Shown: positions 1 to 8,284 of the stretch, piece by piece
How positions within the stretch are numbered: the stretch's first letter is position 1
Layout of the letters: every line of letters begins with the position of its first letter
Origin: Xylanibacter ruminicola
Lineage (GTDB): Bacteria > Bacteroidota > Bacteroidia > Bacteroidales > Bacteroidaceae
Direction of reading: 5' to 3'
Length of the DNA stretch: 64,000 nucleotides
NCBI RefSeq assembly: GCF_900107775.1
Contig: NZ_FNRF01000002.1
Span: 62,001-126,000, forward strand
Made by a program: the position numbers and the translations under genes
The notes under the pieces: model-generated
Seen by the model: the letters and a program-made list of their open reading frames with translations, nothing else
What the model was told of the DNA's origin: nothing
The model's database searches: none

Positions 1-66
1 AGCTCAACTGAATAGAGCATCTGACTACGGATCAGAAGGTTGTGGGTTTGAATCCCGCCGGAATCA
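1..66 (+). tRNA. tRNA-Arg(ACG), 5' end cut off by window edge
   Basis: This is an exact copy of the complete tRNA at 96-169, lacking its first eight bases because the window begins inside it. The anticodon stem encloses the loop CTACGGA with anticodon ACG (arginine, CGN codons). The 3' acceptor strand CGGAATC and discriminator A end at 66. The gap to the second copy is 29 bases, so both are probably cut from one transcript. Confidence 0.9.
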
Positions 67-95
67 CAAAAACGGTTGCAAAATAAAGGAACAAT

Positions 96-169
96 GGTTC
101 CGTAGCTCAACTGAATAGAGCATCTGACTACGGATCAGAAGGTTGTGGGTTTGAATCCCGCCGGAATCA
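96..169 (+). tRNA. tRNA-Arg(ACG)
   Basis: The cloverleaf can be drawn directly. The acceptor stem GGTTCCG pairs with CGGAATC (one G-T pair). The anticodon stem TCTGA/TCAGA closes the loop CTACGGA with anticodon ACG, and a T-arm with GGTTTGAATCC follows. CCA is not encoded. It is the second of two identical tandem copies and is followed within ten bases by a terminator hairpin. Confidence 0.95.
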
Positions 170-175
170 CCAAGA

Positions 176-210
176 GGAGAGAAAATCGAAAGGTTTTCTC
201 TCCTTTTTTT
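176..210 (+). terminator. Rho-independent terminator of the tRNA-Arg pair
   Basis: A 12-bp stem (176-187 with 192-203) closed by a GAAA tetraloop is followed by a run of T from 204. It ends the tRNA transcript just before the promoter of the sigma-factor gene; the T run overlaps the -33 element of that promoter. Confidence 0.9.
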
Positions 211-240
211 TGTGTATATCGAAATACTTTCGTATCTTTG
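209..240 (+). promoter_or_regulatory. Bacteroidetes-type promoter of the sigma-factor gene
   Basis: TTTG at 209-212 and TATCTTTG at 233-240 are separated by 20 bases, matching the Bacteroides consensus TTTG-N19/21-TAnnTTTG. Transcription should begin near 246, which supports the start at 260 and excludes the longer reading frame that begins inside the terminator. Confidence 0.75.
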
Positions 241-259
241 CAAACAAAAAGAGATTGAT

Positions 260-964
260 ATGGAAGATTCAGCATTAAACAGATATTTGGACGAGATTGG
301 GCGTGAGCAGTTGCTAACCAACGAAGAGGAGCGTGAGTTGGCCGAACGGATAGCTAAAGGCGATGAGCGTGCGCTGTCGAAGTTGATCGAGGCTAATCTT
401 AAGTTTGTAGTATCTGTAGCTCGCCAATACAAAGGCAAAGGTGTTGATATGGAGGACCTGGTGAGCGAGGGTAATCTCGGATTGATGAAGGCAGCTACAA
501 AATTTGATGCCAGCAAAGGTGTGCGCTTTGTTAACTTTGCTGTTGTTTACATCCGTCAGGCCATCGAGAAGGCTATCGACCAGCAGGGTGGCCTTTATCA
601 GGTGCCAAAGGACGTTAAGCAAGAGGTTGCACGTCAGCAGTCACAAGCCGTATCTGTTGATGCGCCATTAGGTCATCGTACCAATATGAGTCTGTTGTCG
701 GTATTGGTTAATAAGGATGCGCCCTTGGCTGATGAACGTGTACACTCTGAAGCTATCGAGGATGCTATAGAATTTGCTTTAGGTACGCTTGATGAGCGTG
801 AGCGCCGTGTGATTAATGCCTTCTTCGGCATTAATCAGGAGCACGAAACGATGGCCGAGATAGCCGAGGATATGGATATCAAACGCGAGCGTGTACGCCA
901 GATTCGTGAAAAAGCGGTTCGTAAGTTGCGTAAAGCTTATCGCAACAAGCTTAAATCGCTATAA
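260..964 (+). CDS. Sigma-70 family RNA polymerase sigma factor (RpoD-like, 234 aa)
   Basis: The protein directs RNA polymerase to promoters. Residues 4-110 align with sigma regions 1.2 and 2 (RYLDEIGREQLLT, NLKFVVSVARQY, SEGNLGLMKAATKFD), and residues 176-230 form region 4 with its helix-turn-helix (LDERERR, IAEDMDIKRERVRQIREKA). Region 3 is short. At 234 residues it is clearly smaller than the usual Bacteroidetes primary sigma factor of about 286. The melting segment reads FAVVYIRQ where primary factors have a Trp-Trp pair (AxWWIRQ). This suggests a second, RpoD-like factor rather than the housekeeping one. The ATG at 260 is chosen because it lies 20 bases after the -7 box; the upstream in-frame codons would precede the transcript. 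Confidence 0.88.
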   Translation: MEDSALNRYLDEIGREQLLTNEEERELAERIAKGDERALSKLIEANLKFVVSVARQYKGKGVDMEDLVSEGNLGLMKAATKFDASKGVRFVNFAVVYIRQAIEKAIDQQGGLYQVPKDVKQEVARQQSQAVSVDAPLGHRTNMSLLSVLVNKDAPLADERVHSEAIEDAIEFALGTLDERERRVINAFFGINQEHETMAEIAEDMDIKRERVRQIREKAVRKLRKAYRNKLKSL

Positions 965-1004
965 TTTTCTTTCGGTTAATTTGTGTTAATTTTTATCATG
1001 CCAA

Positions 1005-1035
1005 TTTGAATTCTTCTGAATAATTTCTATCTTTG
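1005..1035 (+). promoter_or_regulatory. Promoter of the triple-Cache sensor operon
   Basis: TTTG at 1005-1008, a 19-base spacer, and TATCTTTG at 1028-1035 match the Bacteroidetes housekeeping consensus. It is the only good promoter ahead of the three overlapping genes at 1073-5452. Confidence 0.7.
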
Positions 1036-1072
1036 CAGAAATATTACGTTCTAACTATTTGATTATAAGACC

Positions 1073-2071
1073 GTGGAACAATATTCTGTGAAGAAAGATA
1101 TGAATAAGAAATGGTATGTATTTATTGCTGCATCAGTAGTTATACTGGTGGTTGCAGGTGTATCGTATTGGGCATTCTGCAAAGCCATGCATGCAGAGAC
1201 GACTGTGCGCTATACAGGTTTGCAGCGATTGGTGTCGGCCCAATTAAATAAAACCATCGTAGCTATGGAAATGAGTGCTACGAATGTGTTTAATGCTGTT
1301 GAGAAACATTTGGATACGCCCGAAGCTGTGGTACATGCCTTAGAGGAGGAAGCAAACCTTAATCCTGAAGTACGTGGCTATTTTGCTGCGTTCGAACCCT
1401 ATTTTTTCCCAGAAAAAGGAAAATGGTATGAACCTTATGTTCACCAGAACGACAGTTCGCTTTTCGAAGTGAGTATGGTTGGTTCTGCTCGGCATGATTA
1501 TACACAGTCGCAATGGTATAAGCATGCTAAGGATATAAAAATGAGTTTTTGGTCGGATCCGTATTATTACTACGATGGTACCAGTATTAGTGGTCATTAT
1601 TGCACTTTTGTGAAGCCGATATATGCCGAAGATGGCAAACTGGCTTGTGTGTGTGGAGCTGATATCACGTTTGAGTGGCTTACTAAGGCGTTGCAGAAGA
1701 TTGACGAAGCTTATCGTCATGAACTACTGGCAAACACGCCTCAATTAGCGCGCGACTTCAACTTCTTCTCTATGGTAGTGGATCACGATGGTTCGTGTAT
1801 TGTTCACCCGGATGGTATTACCACGTCATTTACCGCCCCGGATGTGTTGAGAGATTTTGAACAGCAGCAGTCTGGTGTGGTTGAGATGGAGGTGGCTGGT
1901 GTGCCTTCGCTTGTTTATTATGGTCCGATTGACGGTATCGACTGGTCGGTAGCTGTGGTGGCTCAAAAGGCTGATGTGCAGAAGCCCTTCCATTATGCTG
2001 GATGGTTGCTGCTGGTGGTATCCGTGATAGCTATCGTGGCTGTTTGGTTTATATGTAAGCGTATTAGATAA
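1073..2071 (+). CDS. Double-Cache membrane protein without output domain
   Basis: The 332-residue protein has an N-terminal membrane segment (about residues 15-35), a periplasmic domain resembling double Cache ligand-binding domains, and a second membrane segment (about 308-328), then stops after a few basic residues. There is no HAMP, kinase or other signalling domain. Segments such as FEPYFFP, WSDPYYYY and VCGADITFEWL are matched by equivalent segments in the next two genes, so the three are paralogues. The frame opens with GTG at 1073; an ATG at 1100 (MNKKWYVF) is an equally plausible start. Its stop overlaps the next ATG by one base (TAATG), implying translational coupling. I infer a ligand-sensing partner for the downstream proteins. 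Confidence 0.7.
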   Translation: MEQYSVKKDMNKKWYVFIAASVVILVVAGVSYWAFCKAMHAETTVRYTGLQRLVSAQLNKTIVAMEMSATNVFNAVEKHLDTPEAVVHALEEEANLNPEVRGYFAAFEPYFFPEKGKWYEPYVHQNDSSLFEVSMVGSARHDYTQSQWYKHAKDIKMSFWSDPYYYYDGTSISGHYCTFVKPIYAEDGKLACVCGADITFEWLTKALQKIDEAYRHELLANTPQLARDFNFFSMVVDHDGSCIVHPDGITTSFTAPDVLRDFEQQQSGVVEMEVAGVPSLVYYGPIDGIDWSVAVVAQKADVQKPFHYAGWLLLVVSVIAIVAVWFICKRIR

Positions 2072-3552
2072 TGTATAAGAAATTTAAGCTTGATCGGCTG
2101 ATTGTTGGCCAAACGTTTTTGTTGTTGGCCATCTCGTTGGGTATTTTGTTCTACTTCTCGCATAAGGTGCTGCTGAAGGAGGCTATGCGCGACGCTGAAC
2201 TAACGCTTGAGGCTACTGCACAAACTATCGACAATATCCTGATGAGTGTGGAGCAGAGTACAGGTAATATCTATTACGACGTGCTGGAACATATGGATGA
2301 TCCCGACCGCATGTATGTTTATTGCCGTGAACTTGTTGAGAGCAATCCAAATATTGTAGGATGCGCCATCGCGTTTAAGCCTGGCTATTATCCTGGTAAG
2401 GATTTGTTTATGGCCTATGTGCATCGTCGCGCCTTTACTAACGATATCAAGAGCGACCTTGTTACGACCAATTCGTTTACCGAGCGTCCTTATACCGAGC
2501 AGTTTTGGTTTACGGCGCCAATGAATGATGGCTGGTTTGGTTGGACAGATCCTTTGAAGGGGGATGACACCGAGAACGAGCCGCTGGTTAATTTCTGTCT
2601 GCCTCTCAACGATAAAAGTGGCGAACGTGTGGGTGTGATTGCTGTTGATGTTTCCATCAGTAAGTTATCGAAGATTTTATCGGCAGTCAAACCCTCAGAG
2701 CGAGGCTATAGTTTGCTGTTGGCCAAGAGCGGATCGCTGATAGTGCATCCTGATATGGATATGCTGAAATCCGAAAGCATATTGACCAAAATGGTGGAAG
2801 GTGCCGACCATACTTATCATGATGCCATCGAAGCCATGCTGTCGGGACAGAGCGGTATGAAGAAATTCAATATGAATGGCGAATCGTGGAGCGTGTTCTA
2901 TAAGCCTTTTAAACGCGTAGAGTGGGAGGGACGTTCCGACTGGCAGTTGGATTGGAGCGTTGGCGTGGTTTATCCCGATTCTGATATACATCGTGCTCAC
3001 AACCAGCAGCTATTCTTGGTGGTAGGTATCGCTGTGGTGGGCTTGCTGGTGTTCTTCTTATCTTGTAGTTGGTTTATCCGTCGCGAACTGAAACCATTGC
3101 GCTTGCTAACAAAAACGGCACAATCTATTTCCGATGGCAACTACGATGACCCGCTGCCTGCCGTCAGTCGTGAAGATGAGATAGGGCAGCTGCAGAACCG
3201 ATTCCGCATGATGCAGAAAGAACTGGAAAAACAAACTGCCGAATTTGAAAGCCAGGAACAGCAGTTGCAGGCACAAAGTGAACAGTTGCGTGCATCTTAT
3301 GATAGGATAGAAGAGAGCGACAAAATGAAAACATCGTTCTTGCACTATATCACCAACCAGATGGCTTTACCGGCAGAAACGATCGACCGTAGTGTCACAA
3401 CGTTGTGTAACAACTATCAGGATTTGAGCAAGGATGAGATAGATAATCAGGTTGATAGTATTGAGCGTAAAAGCGAAGCGCTGGTAGAACTGCTGAATCA
3501 TATGGCTCATTTTACTGATAATGAAACAGGAAAGGAGGATAGTCATGATTAA
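2071..3552 (+). CDS. Double-Cache/HAMP sensor with degenerate histidine-kinase dimerisation domain
   Basis: Order of parts in 493 residues: membrane helix (12-32), double-Cache-like periplasmic domain (35-300), membrane helix (313-333), HAMP linker, coiled coil (about 385-420), and a terminal segment resembling a histidine-kinase DHp helix pair (420-485). In the H-box the segment FLHYITNQMALP places Asn429 where the phospho-acceptor His should be, and Gln430 where the acidic partner should be. The protein ends there, with no ATPase domain. It therefore cannot be a conventional kinase; a regulatory or dimerising partner of the next protein is a reasonable inference. It overlaps both neighbours (1 and 8 bases). 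Confidence 0.75.
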   Translation: MYKKFKLDRLIVGQTFLLLAISLGILFYFSHKVLLKEAMRDAELTLEATAQTIDNILMSVEQSTGNIYYDVLEHMDDPDRMYVYCRELVESNPNIVGCAIAFKPGYYPGKDLFMAYVHRRAFTNDIKSDLVTTNSFTERPYTEQFWFTAPMNDGWFGWTDPLKGDDTENEPLVNFCLPLNDKSGERVGVIAVDVSISKLSKILSAVKPSERGYSLLLAKSGSLIVHPDMDMLKSESILTKMVEGADHTYHDAIEAMLSGQSGMKKFNMNGESWSVFYKPFKRVEWEGRSDWQLDWSVGVVYPDSDIHRAHNQQLFLVVGIAVVGLLVFFLSCSWFIRRELKPLRLLTKTAQSISDGNYDDPLPAVSREDEIGQLQNRFRMMQKELEKQTAEFESQEQQLQAQSEQLRASYDRIEESDKMKTSFLHYITNQMALPAETIDRSVTTLCNNYQDLSKDEIDNQVDSIERKSEALVELLNHMAHFTDNETGKEDSHD

Positions 3553-5452
3553 AATACGTCATAGCTTATCAAGAAAACTTAGTGTAGGCATTGTGCTGCT
3601 GGCCATTCCCATATTCTTGATTGCCGTGGGTGTACTTTTCCTGCAGTCGCGATATCTGATACAGCAAGAAACAATAGAAAGTTCGCAAAGTTTGTTGAAC
3701 ACCACCTTGCAGCGTGTTGATAACTTCATGCAAACCATTGAAACGGCAGCCAATGTGAATGCCTGGATGATGGAAGAGAATTTTACTCCCCGTACCATTG
3801 AGGCGGTATCCAACCGTATTGTGAGCTTGAATGGTAGCGTGGCTAGCTGTTCGGTATATGCTTTGCCGAATACCTTCCCGCAGTATGGCGAAAAATACTC
3901 GGTTTATACCAAGCGGACAGGCGACAGTTTGACTACTTTCTGCGAGCCTGATTACGACTATTTCGGCAAGGCCTGCTATACTAAACCGGTAGAATCAGGT
4001 AAGGCCTGCTGGGTTGACCCCTTTATTGAATATTCTGATGGAGCGGTCGATGTTAATCAGGCGATAGCTACTTACTGCAAGCCATTGCGACAGAAAAATG
4101 GTCGTATGATTGGTGTTGTTGCAGTCGATTTCTCGTTCAGTATGTTGGCCCAGCTTATTAATTCGGATGAGCTTGATTATAATCGGGCTTACTATATGCT
4201 GATAGGTGGTGATGGACGTTATCTGATTCATCCCGACACCACTCGTTTGTTCCGCAAGACGCTCTTTTCTGATGCCGATCCAAGTGCGAATTCTGATTTG
4301 ATATCATTAGGTTACGAGATGATAGCAGGCAAGCGTGGTTCGTTACTTGTTCATACTAGTAATTACCCTTGTCGTGTGTTTTATGAACCGATTGGTGGCA
4401 CAAACTGGAGTTTGGCTTTGGTTATTCCCGAGCGTCAGTTAATGTCAAGTTACCACAATCTGGGATATGTTATTGTGGCAATTCTTGTTTTTGGCCTGTT
4501 TGGCATTTTGTGGTTAACTAGCCGTATGGTGAAACAAACCGTCAGACCGCTGAGCCAGTTGCTGGATGTGACGAATAGAATGATCGGGGGCCAGTATGAT
4601 GATCATCTTACTGTAAATTTAGGCACGAGCCGGATAGCGCGCCTGCAGACTAGTTATGCAAAGATGCAGATGGCTTTGCACGATAAATTCGAAGGTTTGC
4701 GCCATCATGTGGATAAGATGCGATTACGTAATGATGGCTTGGAGCAGAATGTGCATCAGGCTCAGGAAAACGTCATCAAAAAGAACTGCTTTATGCTGCA
4801 AGTAACTCAGCACATGCGTTCGCCTTTGAATGTGATCAAGGGGTTTGCCAATGTGCTGCGCGAGAGTGGCGACCATAAGGAGATGATAGGTCAAGAGGAA
4901 TTCGAGAATATCTCGACGATGATGAAGAGCAACGCTTTCAATCTTAACAGTATGGTGCTGATGCTGTTTGACGCCTCAGAAAGCGATGCTAACGAGGCCT
5001 TGCTATGTGTGAAGAACGACGAAGAGGCTGTTAATGCGTTAGCTCACGAATGTGTTCTTTATACGCACACCCACTTCCCCGATGCCAATATCGAGTTCTC
5101 TTCAACCGTATCCGATACGCTCTGTATCGTTACTAATCATATTTACTTGATGCGTACGCTGCGTGAGTTGCTTTGTAATGCCGCAAAATATTCGGATGGG
5201 CAGCATATTAAGTTGTGTATTACCGAAACGGATACTACCGTTAGCTATACGGTTGAGGATGTCGGTCCTGGATTGCCCGACGACAAGAAAGAGCTTTTGT
5301 TCGAGCCATTTACCCGCGAGGGCGATCTGTCCGAAGGTCTCGGCTTAGGTCTCCCATTGGCCAAACGCCATGCTAAGAGCTTGGGTGGCGATCTGGTTTT
5401 CGATGCCGATTATCATCAAGGTTGTCGTGTAACGCTCGAGTTACCTAAATAA
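3545..5452 (+). CDS. Double-Cache/HAMP histidine-kinase-like sensor
   Basis: The 635-residue protein has an N-terminal membrane helix, a double-Cache-like periplasmic domain paralogous to the previous two (VAVDFSFSMLAQL), a second helix near 315-335, HAMP, coiled coil, a DHp-like segment and a C-terminal HATPase domain. The ATPase looks intact: N box RELLCNAAKYS (Asn545), G1 DVGPGLP (Asp572) and G2 GLGLGLP (from 598). The H-box is odd: TQHMRSPL has Gln422 in the phospho-acceptor position and His423 one residue later. The start at 3545 is preceded by an unusually good Shine-Dalgarno (aaggagg) and overlaps the previous stop (ATGATTAA). No response regulator lies next to it. Confidence 0.8.
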   Translation: MIKIRHSLSRKLSVGIVLLAIPIFLIAVGVLFLQSRYLIQQETIESSQSLLNTTLQRVDNFMQTIETAANVNAWMMEENFTPRTIEAVSNRIVSLNGSVASCSVYALPNTFPQYGEKYSVYTKRTGDSLTTFCEPDYDYFGKACYTKPVESGKACWVDPFIEYSDGAVDVNQAIATYCKPLRQKNGRMIGVVAVDFSFSMLAQLINSDELDYNRAYYMLIGGDGRYLIHPDTTRLFRKTLFSDADPSANSDLISLGYEMIAGKRGSLLVHTSNYPCRVFYEPIGGTNWSLALVIPERQLMSSYHNLGYVIVAILVFGLFGILWLTSRMVKQTVRPLSQLLDVTNRMIGGQYDDHLTVNLGTSRIARLQTSYAKMQMALHDKFEGLRHHVDKMRLRNDGLEQNVHQAQENVIKKNCFMLQVTQHMRSPLNVIKGFANVLRESGDHKEMIGQEEFENISTMMKSNAFNLNSMVLMLFDASESDANEALLCVKNDEEAVNALAHECVLYTHTHFPDANIEFSSTVSDTLCIVTNHIYLMRTLRELLCNAAKYSDGQHIKLCITETDTTVSYTVEDVGPGLPDDKKELLFEPFTREGDLSEGLGLGLPLAKRHAKSLGGDLVFDADYHQGCRVTLELPK

Positions 5453-5479
5453 AAAAAGGCTCCCAATCGGGAGCCTTCT
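5451..5479. terminator. Bidirectional terminator between sensor operon and htpG
   Basis: A perfect 9-bp stem (5456-5464 with 5469-5477, AAGGCTCCC arm) with loop AATC lies between two convergent genes. A run of A on its left gives a T run for the minus strand, and a T-rich stretch follows on the plus strand. Confidence 0.9.
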
Positions 5480-5494
5480 TTATGCTTATTTCAT

Positions 5495-7549
5495 TTATTT
5501 AATCAGATCAACTGAACGCTTCAGGAATGCATCGAGTGCCTCACCTTTAAGCATGCCGTTCTGCAGCAGAGCCAGGTCGATCAACTGATGAACAACCGAA
5601 TTGCCCTTGGCATATTCGGCAATTACAGCCTGCTTCTTGTCTTTCTGCTCCTGTACGGCTTTCTCAGCCTCGGCCTTCTGGTCTTTATCCTCCTGTGTAA
5701 GCTCGTCGTACTTCTTCTTATCCTGCTGGGCGCGGATAGCTGCCAGTCGGGCCTCCTGACCCTTCAGCTCGGCAACGATGGGCTTCAGGGCCTCCTCGGT
5801 AGCTGCGCTGCTCTCATCAAGCACCTTCTTTACCAGCGGATGATCTGAGTTCAGAACAAGATTGAACGAGTCGGGCATCTGACCATAGAAGCTCATACCT
5901 GGCTGGAATCGGCTCATCTCCTTCATACGGCGCATGTACTCATTCTGTGTAATAACTACAGGACGTGCCTCGGCGCCGAGAGCGTCAACCTGAACCATAA
6001 ACTCGGTATGCTCAATCTTTGGCAGCTGTGTACGGAATACGGCTGACAAATTGTCACTCTGATCCTCGCTCAGGTTGTTCTTAGGTGCATCGCTCTTTAC
6101 AATCAGACGGTCGATGATATCGCTGTCAACACGTGTGAAGCGACTCTTCTCAAACTTCTGCTCCAGTGTCTGGATGGTGGGCACGTCGAGCTGTCCGTCG
6201 AGCAGCAGCACGCTGTAACCCTTATCCTGGGCACCCTTGATGTAACTGTACTGTTCCTCCTTGTCGGTAGCGTACAGATATACCAGCTGGTCGTCCTTAT
6301 CCTTCTGGTTGGCCTCAATCAGAGTCTTATACTCGTCGAAGGTGAAGTACTTACCCTCAGTATCCTTGAAGAGTGCAAACTCCTTGGCGCGATCGTAGAA
6401 ACCGTCCTCGCTCAGGATACCGTAGTTGATAAACAGCTTCAGGTCGTCCCACTTCTCCTCGTACTCCTTGCGGTTCTCGCCAAAGATGGCCTTCAAGCGG
6501 TCGGCTACCTTCTTAGTGATATAGGTAGAGATCTTCTTAACCTCGCGGTCGCTCTGCAGGTACGAACGTGATACGTTCAGAGGAATGTCTGGTGAGTCGA
6601 TCACACCATGAAGCAGGGTCAGGAACTCTGGTACGATACCCTCTACCTGGTCGGTCACGAATACCTGATTGCAGTACAGCTGAATCTTGTTCTTCTGCAG
6701 CTCGATATTGTTCTTGATTTTTGGGAAGTAGAGGATACCTGTGAGGTTGAATGGGTAATCCACGTTCAGGTGAATCCAGAACAGAGGCTCGTCGCTCATG
6801 GGGTAGAGTGTGCGATAGAAGCTCTTGTAGTCCTCGTCCTTCAAGGTGCTTGGAGTCTTGGTCCACAGGGGCTCTACGCTGTTGATGATGTTGTCCTCAT
6901 CGGTATCAACCTGCTTGCCGTCCTTCCACTCGGTCTTCTTACCAAAGGCCACGGGTACAGCCATAAACTTGCAGTACTTGTTGAGCAGACCCTCGAGCTT
7001 GAACTTATCGAGGAACTCCTTGCAGTCATCATCTACGTACAGGATGATGTCCGAACCGTGATCAGCGCGCTCTGCATCGTCAATCTCGTAGGCAGGACTT
7101 CCGTCGCAGCTCCACTTCACAGCCTTCGAACCTTCTTTCCAACTCTTGGTGATAATTTCAACCTTCTTGGCAACCATGAAGCTTGAGTAGAAACCAAGTC
7201 CGAAGTGACCGATGATGTTGTTGGCATTGTCCTTATACTTCTCCAGAAAGTCGGTAACGCCCGAGAAAGCAATCTGGTTGATATACTTGTCGATTTCCTC
7301 CTCGGTCATGCCGATACCGTGGTCGCTGATGGTGATGGTACCCTTATCGGTATCCAGGTTCACACGTACGGTCAGGTCGCCAAGCTCCTGCTTGTATTCA
7401 CCCTGAGCGGCAAGTGTCTTCAACTTCTGTGTAGCGTCGACGGCGTTCGACACCATCTCGCGGAGGAATATCTCGTGATCAGAATAGAGAAACTTTTTGA
7501 TGACGGGGAAAATGTTCTCGGTTGTAACCCCGATGTTACCTTTTTGCAT
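5495..7549 (-). CDS. htpG: Chaperone HtpG (Hsp90 family)
   Basis: This is a cytosolic ATP-dependent chaperone that helps fold and remodel client proteins. The 684-residue length and order of domains are typical. The N-terminal GHKL ATPase has REMVSNAVDA (catalytic Glu and Mg-binding Asn), DHGIGM and GHFGLGFYSSF. The middle client-binding domain begins near residue 230, and the C-terminal dimerisation domain carries a charged Lys/Glu/Gln-rich insertion around 600-650. It is transcribed alone, converging on the sensor operon with which it shares a terminator. A possible -7 box (TGACTTTG on the minus strand, 7605-7612) is a weak match to consensus. Confidence 0.97.
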   Translation of the reverse strand: MQKGNIGVTTENIFPVIKKFLYSDHEIFLREMVSNAVDATQKLKTLAAQGEYKQELGDLTVRVNLDTDKGTITISDHGIGMTEEEIDKYINQIAFSGVTDFLEKYKDNANNIIGHFGLGFYSSFMVAKKVEIITKSWKEGSKAVKWSCDGSPAYEIDDAERADHGSDIILYVDDDCKEFLDKFKLEGLLNKYCKFMAVPVAFGKKTEWKDGKQVDTDEDNIINSVEPLWTKTPSTLKDEDYKSFYRTLYPMSDEPLFWIHLNVDYPFNLTGILYFPKIKNNIELQKNKIQLYCNQVFVTDQVEGIVPEFLTLLHGVIDSPDIPLNVSRSYLQSDREVKKISTYITKKVADRLKAIFGENRKEYEEKWDDLKLFINYGILSEDGFYDRAKEFALFKDTEGKYFTFDEYKTLIEANQKDKDDQLVYLYATDKEEQYSYIKGAQDKGYSVLLLDGQLDVPTIQTLEQKFEKSRFTRVDSDIIDRLIVKSDAPKNNLSEDQSDNLSAVFRTQLPKIEHTEFMVQVDALGAEARPVVITQNEYMRRMKEMSRFQPGMSFYGQMPDSFNLVLNSDHPLVKKVLDESSAATEEALKPIVAELKGQEARLAAIRAQQDKKKYDELTQEDKDQKAEAEKAVQEQKDKKQAVIAEYAKGNSVVHQLIDLALLQNGMLKGEALDAFLKRSVDLIK

Positions 7550-7614
7550 AATCTATATATACTAATTTATTATTGTTCTGCCATAGGTTATGCAAATTGC
7601 GTGCCAAAGTCACA

Positions 7615-8226
7615 ACCACCCAATCCTCCTTGTCCTAAGGAGGGCTTTTTCATTTTCTTTCTGTCACCAGAAAGAAAACCGAAACAAAAGAAAGAGTGCG
7701 AAAACGTCCTGAGCTCGGAGGCCGGTACACAAATTCTTCAAATCACTCAAAGAACTCGCTCCGCTCAAACAGCTTTTCGTATTTCGTAGTTCAGATTGCG
7801 TTCCGCAATCCGAAACTCAATATCGATTCAAAGAATTTGCATCCCTCTAAAGACCTCCTCGTGCGGAATGTTTTCGAACGTAGTGAGTAAACATGAAGCG
7901 CGTAGTGCGAGCGGGGGCATTGCCCCCTTAAGAAATATATGGCGAATCCGAAGCGTAGCTGAGGACAAAGGCTGGAGAGCCATACCAAAACTTTGATGGA
8001 GAGGGTTTTCCCTCGTAATCAACTTAAGCCCCTTTTCCTGGGATAGGGAAAGGGGAGGGGGAAAGAGTCGAGACCCCATCTTATGAAGAGGGGGCTAGGG
8101 GGTGATGGAAAAATCCTTAAGATAAGGAGGACTAAGGAGGTTGGGACGAGTGCAGGGTTCACCCAGCACTGGGGTTTGGGGGTATCCCCCAGCAGTTGAA
8201 CCCTGCAATCTTTGAATGAGGACTAT
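7615..8226. repeat. Non-coding hairpin-rich region between htpG and rpsA
   Basis: About 600 bases hold no convincing gene. The stretch is a chain of short inverted repeats: CCTCCTT/AAGGAGG near 7625 followed by CTTTTTC, GATTGCG-TTC-CGCAATC near 7795, GGGGGCA/TGCCCCC near 7914, GAGGG-TTTT-CCCTC near 8000 and others. The style (AGCGAGTTCTTTGAG-like words on the minus strand, many small palindromes) resembles dispersed intergenic repeats of Prevotella, but only this one copy is in the window. Short open frames on both strands have no recognisable protein content. Confidence 0.45.
8152..8206. repeat. Inverted repeat with inner G/C hairpin
   Basis: A 10-bp arm (GCAGGGTTCA, 8152-8161) pairs with TGAACCCTGC at 8197-8206. 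Inside it a second hairpin of five G and five C (8178-8190) can form. There is no T run, so it is not an obvious terminator. It lies downstream of the rpsA terminator and may belong to the repeat region to its left. Confidence 0.6.
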
Positions 8227-8262
8227 AAAAAAATCCCCCCGATGTGAATCGGAGGGATTGGT
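8227..8262 (-). terminator. Terminator of rpsA
   Basis: A 12-bp stem with one mismatch (8232-8243 with 8248-8259) and GTGA loop lies 22 bases past the rpsA stop. Read on the minus strand it is followed by seven T. Confidence 0.85.
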
Positions 8263-8284
8263 TTTTATAGGGTAGGGGTGAGAA

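Noticed and set aside
212..259. Upstream extension of the sigma-factor frame to 212
   Set aside because: It would begin inside the tRNA terminator and before the -7 box at 233-240.
3521..3544. Earlier ATG (3521) for the third sensor
   Set aside because: The ATG at 3545 has an AAGGAGG at the right distance and puts the membrane helix near the N-terminus; 3521 has neither.
7791..8079. Small open frames on both strands in the htpG-rpsA gap
   Set aside because: They lie in hairpin-rich repeat-like DNA, overlap one another in several frames and show no protein-like composition or start signals.
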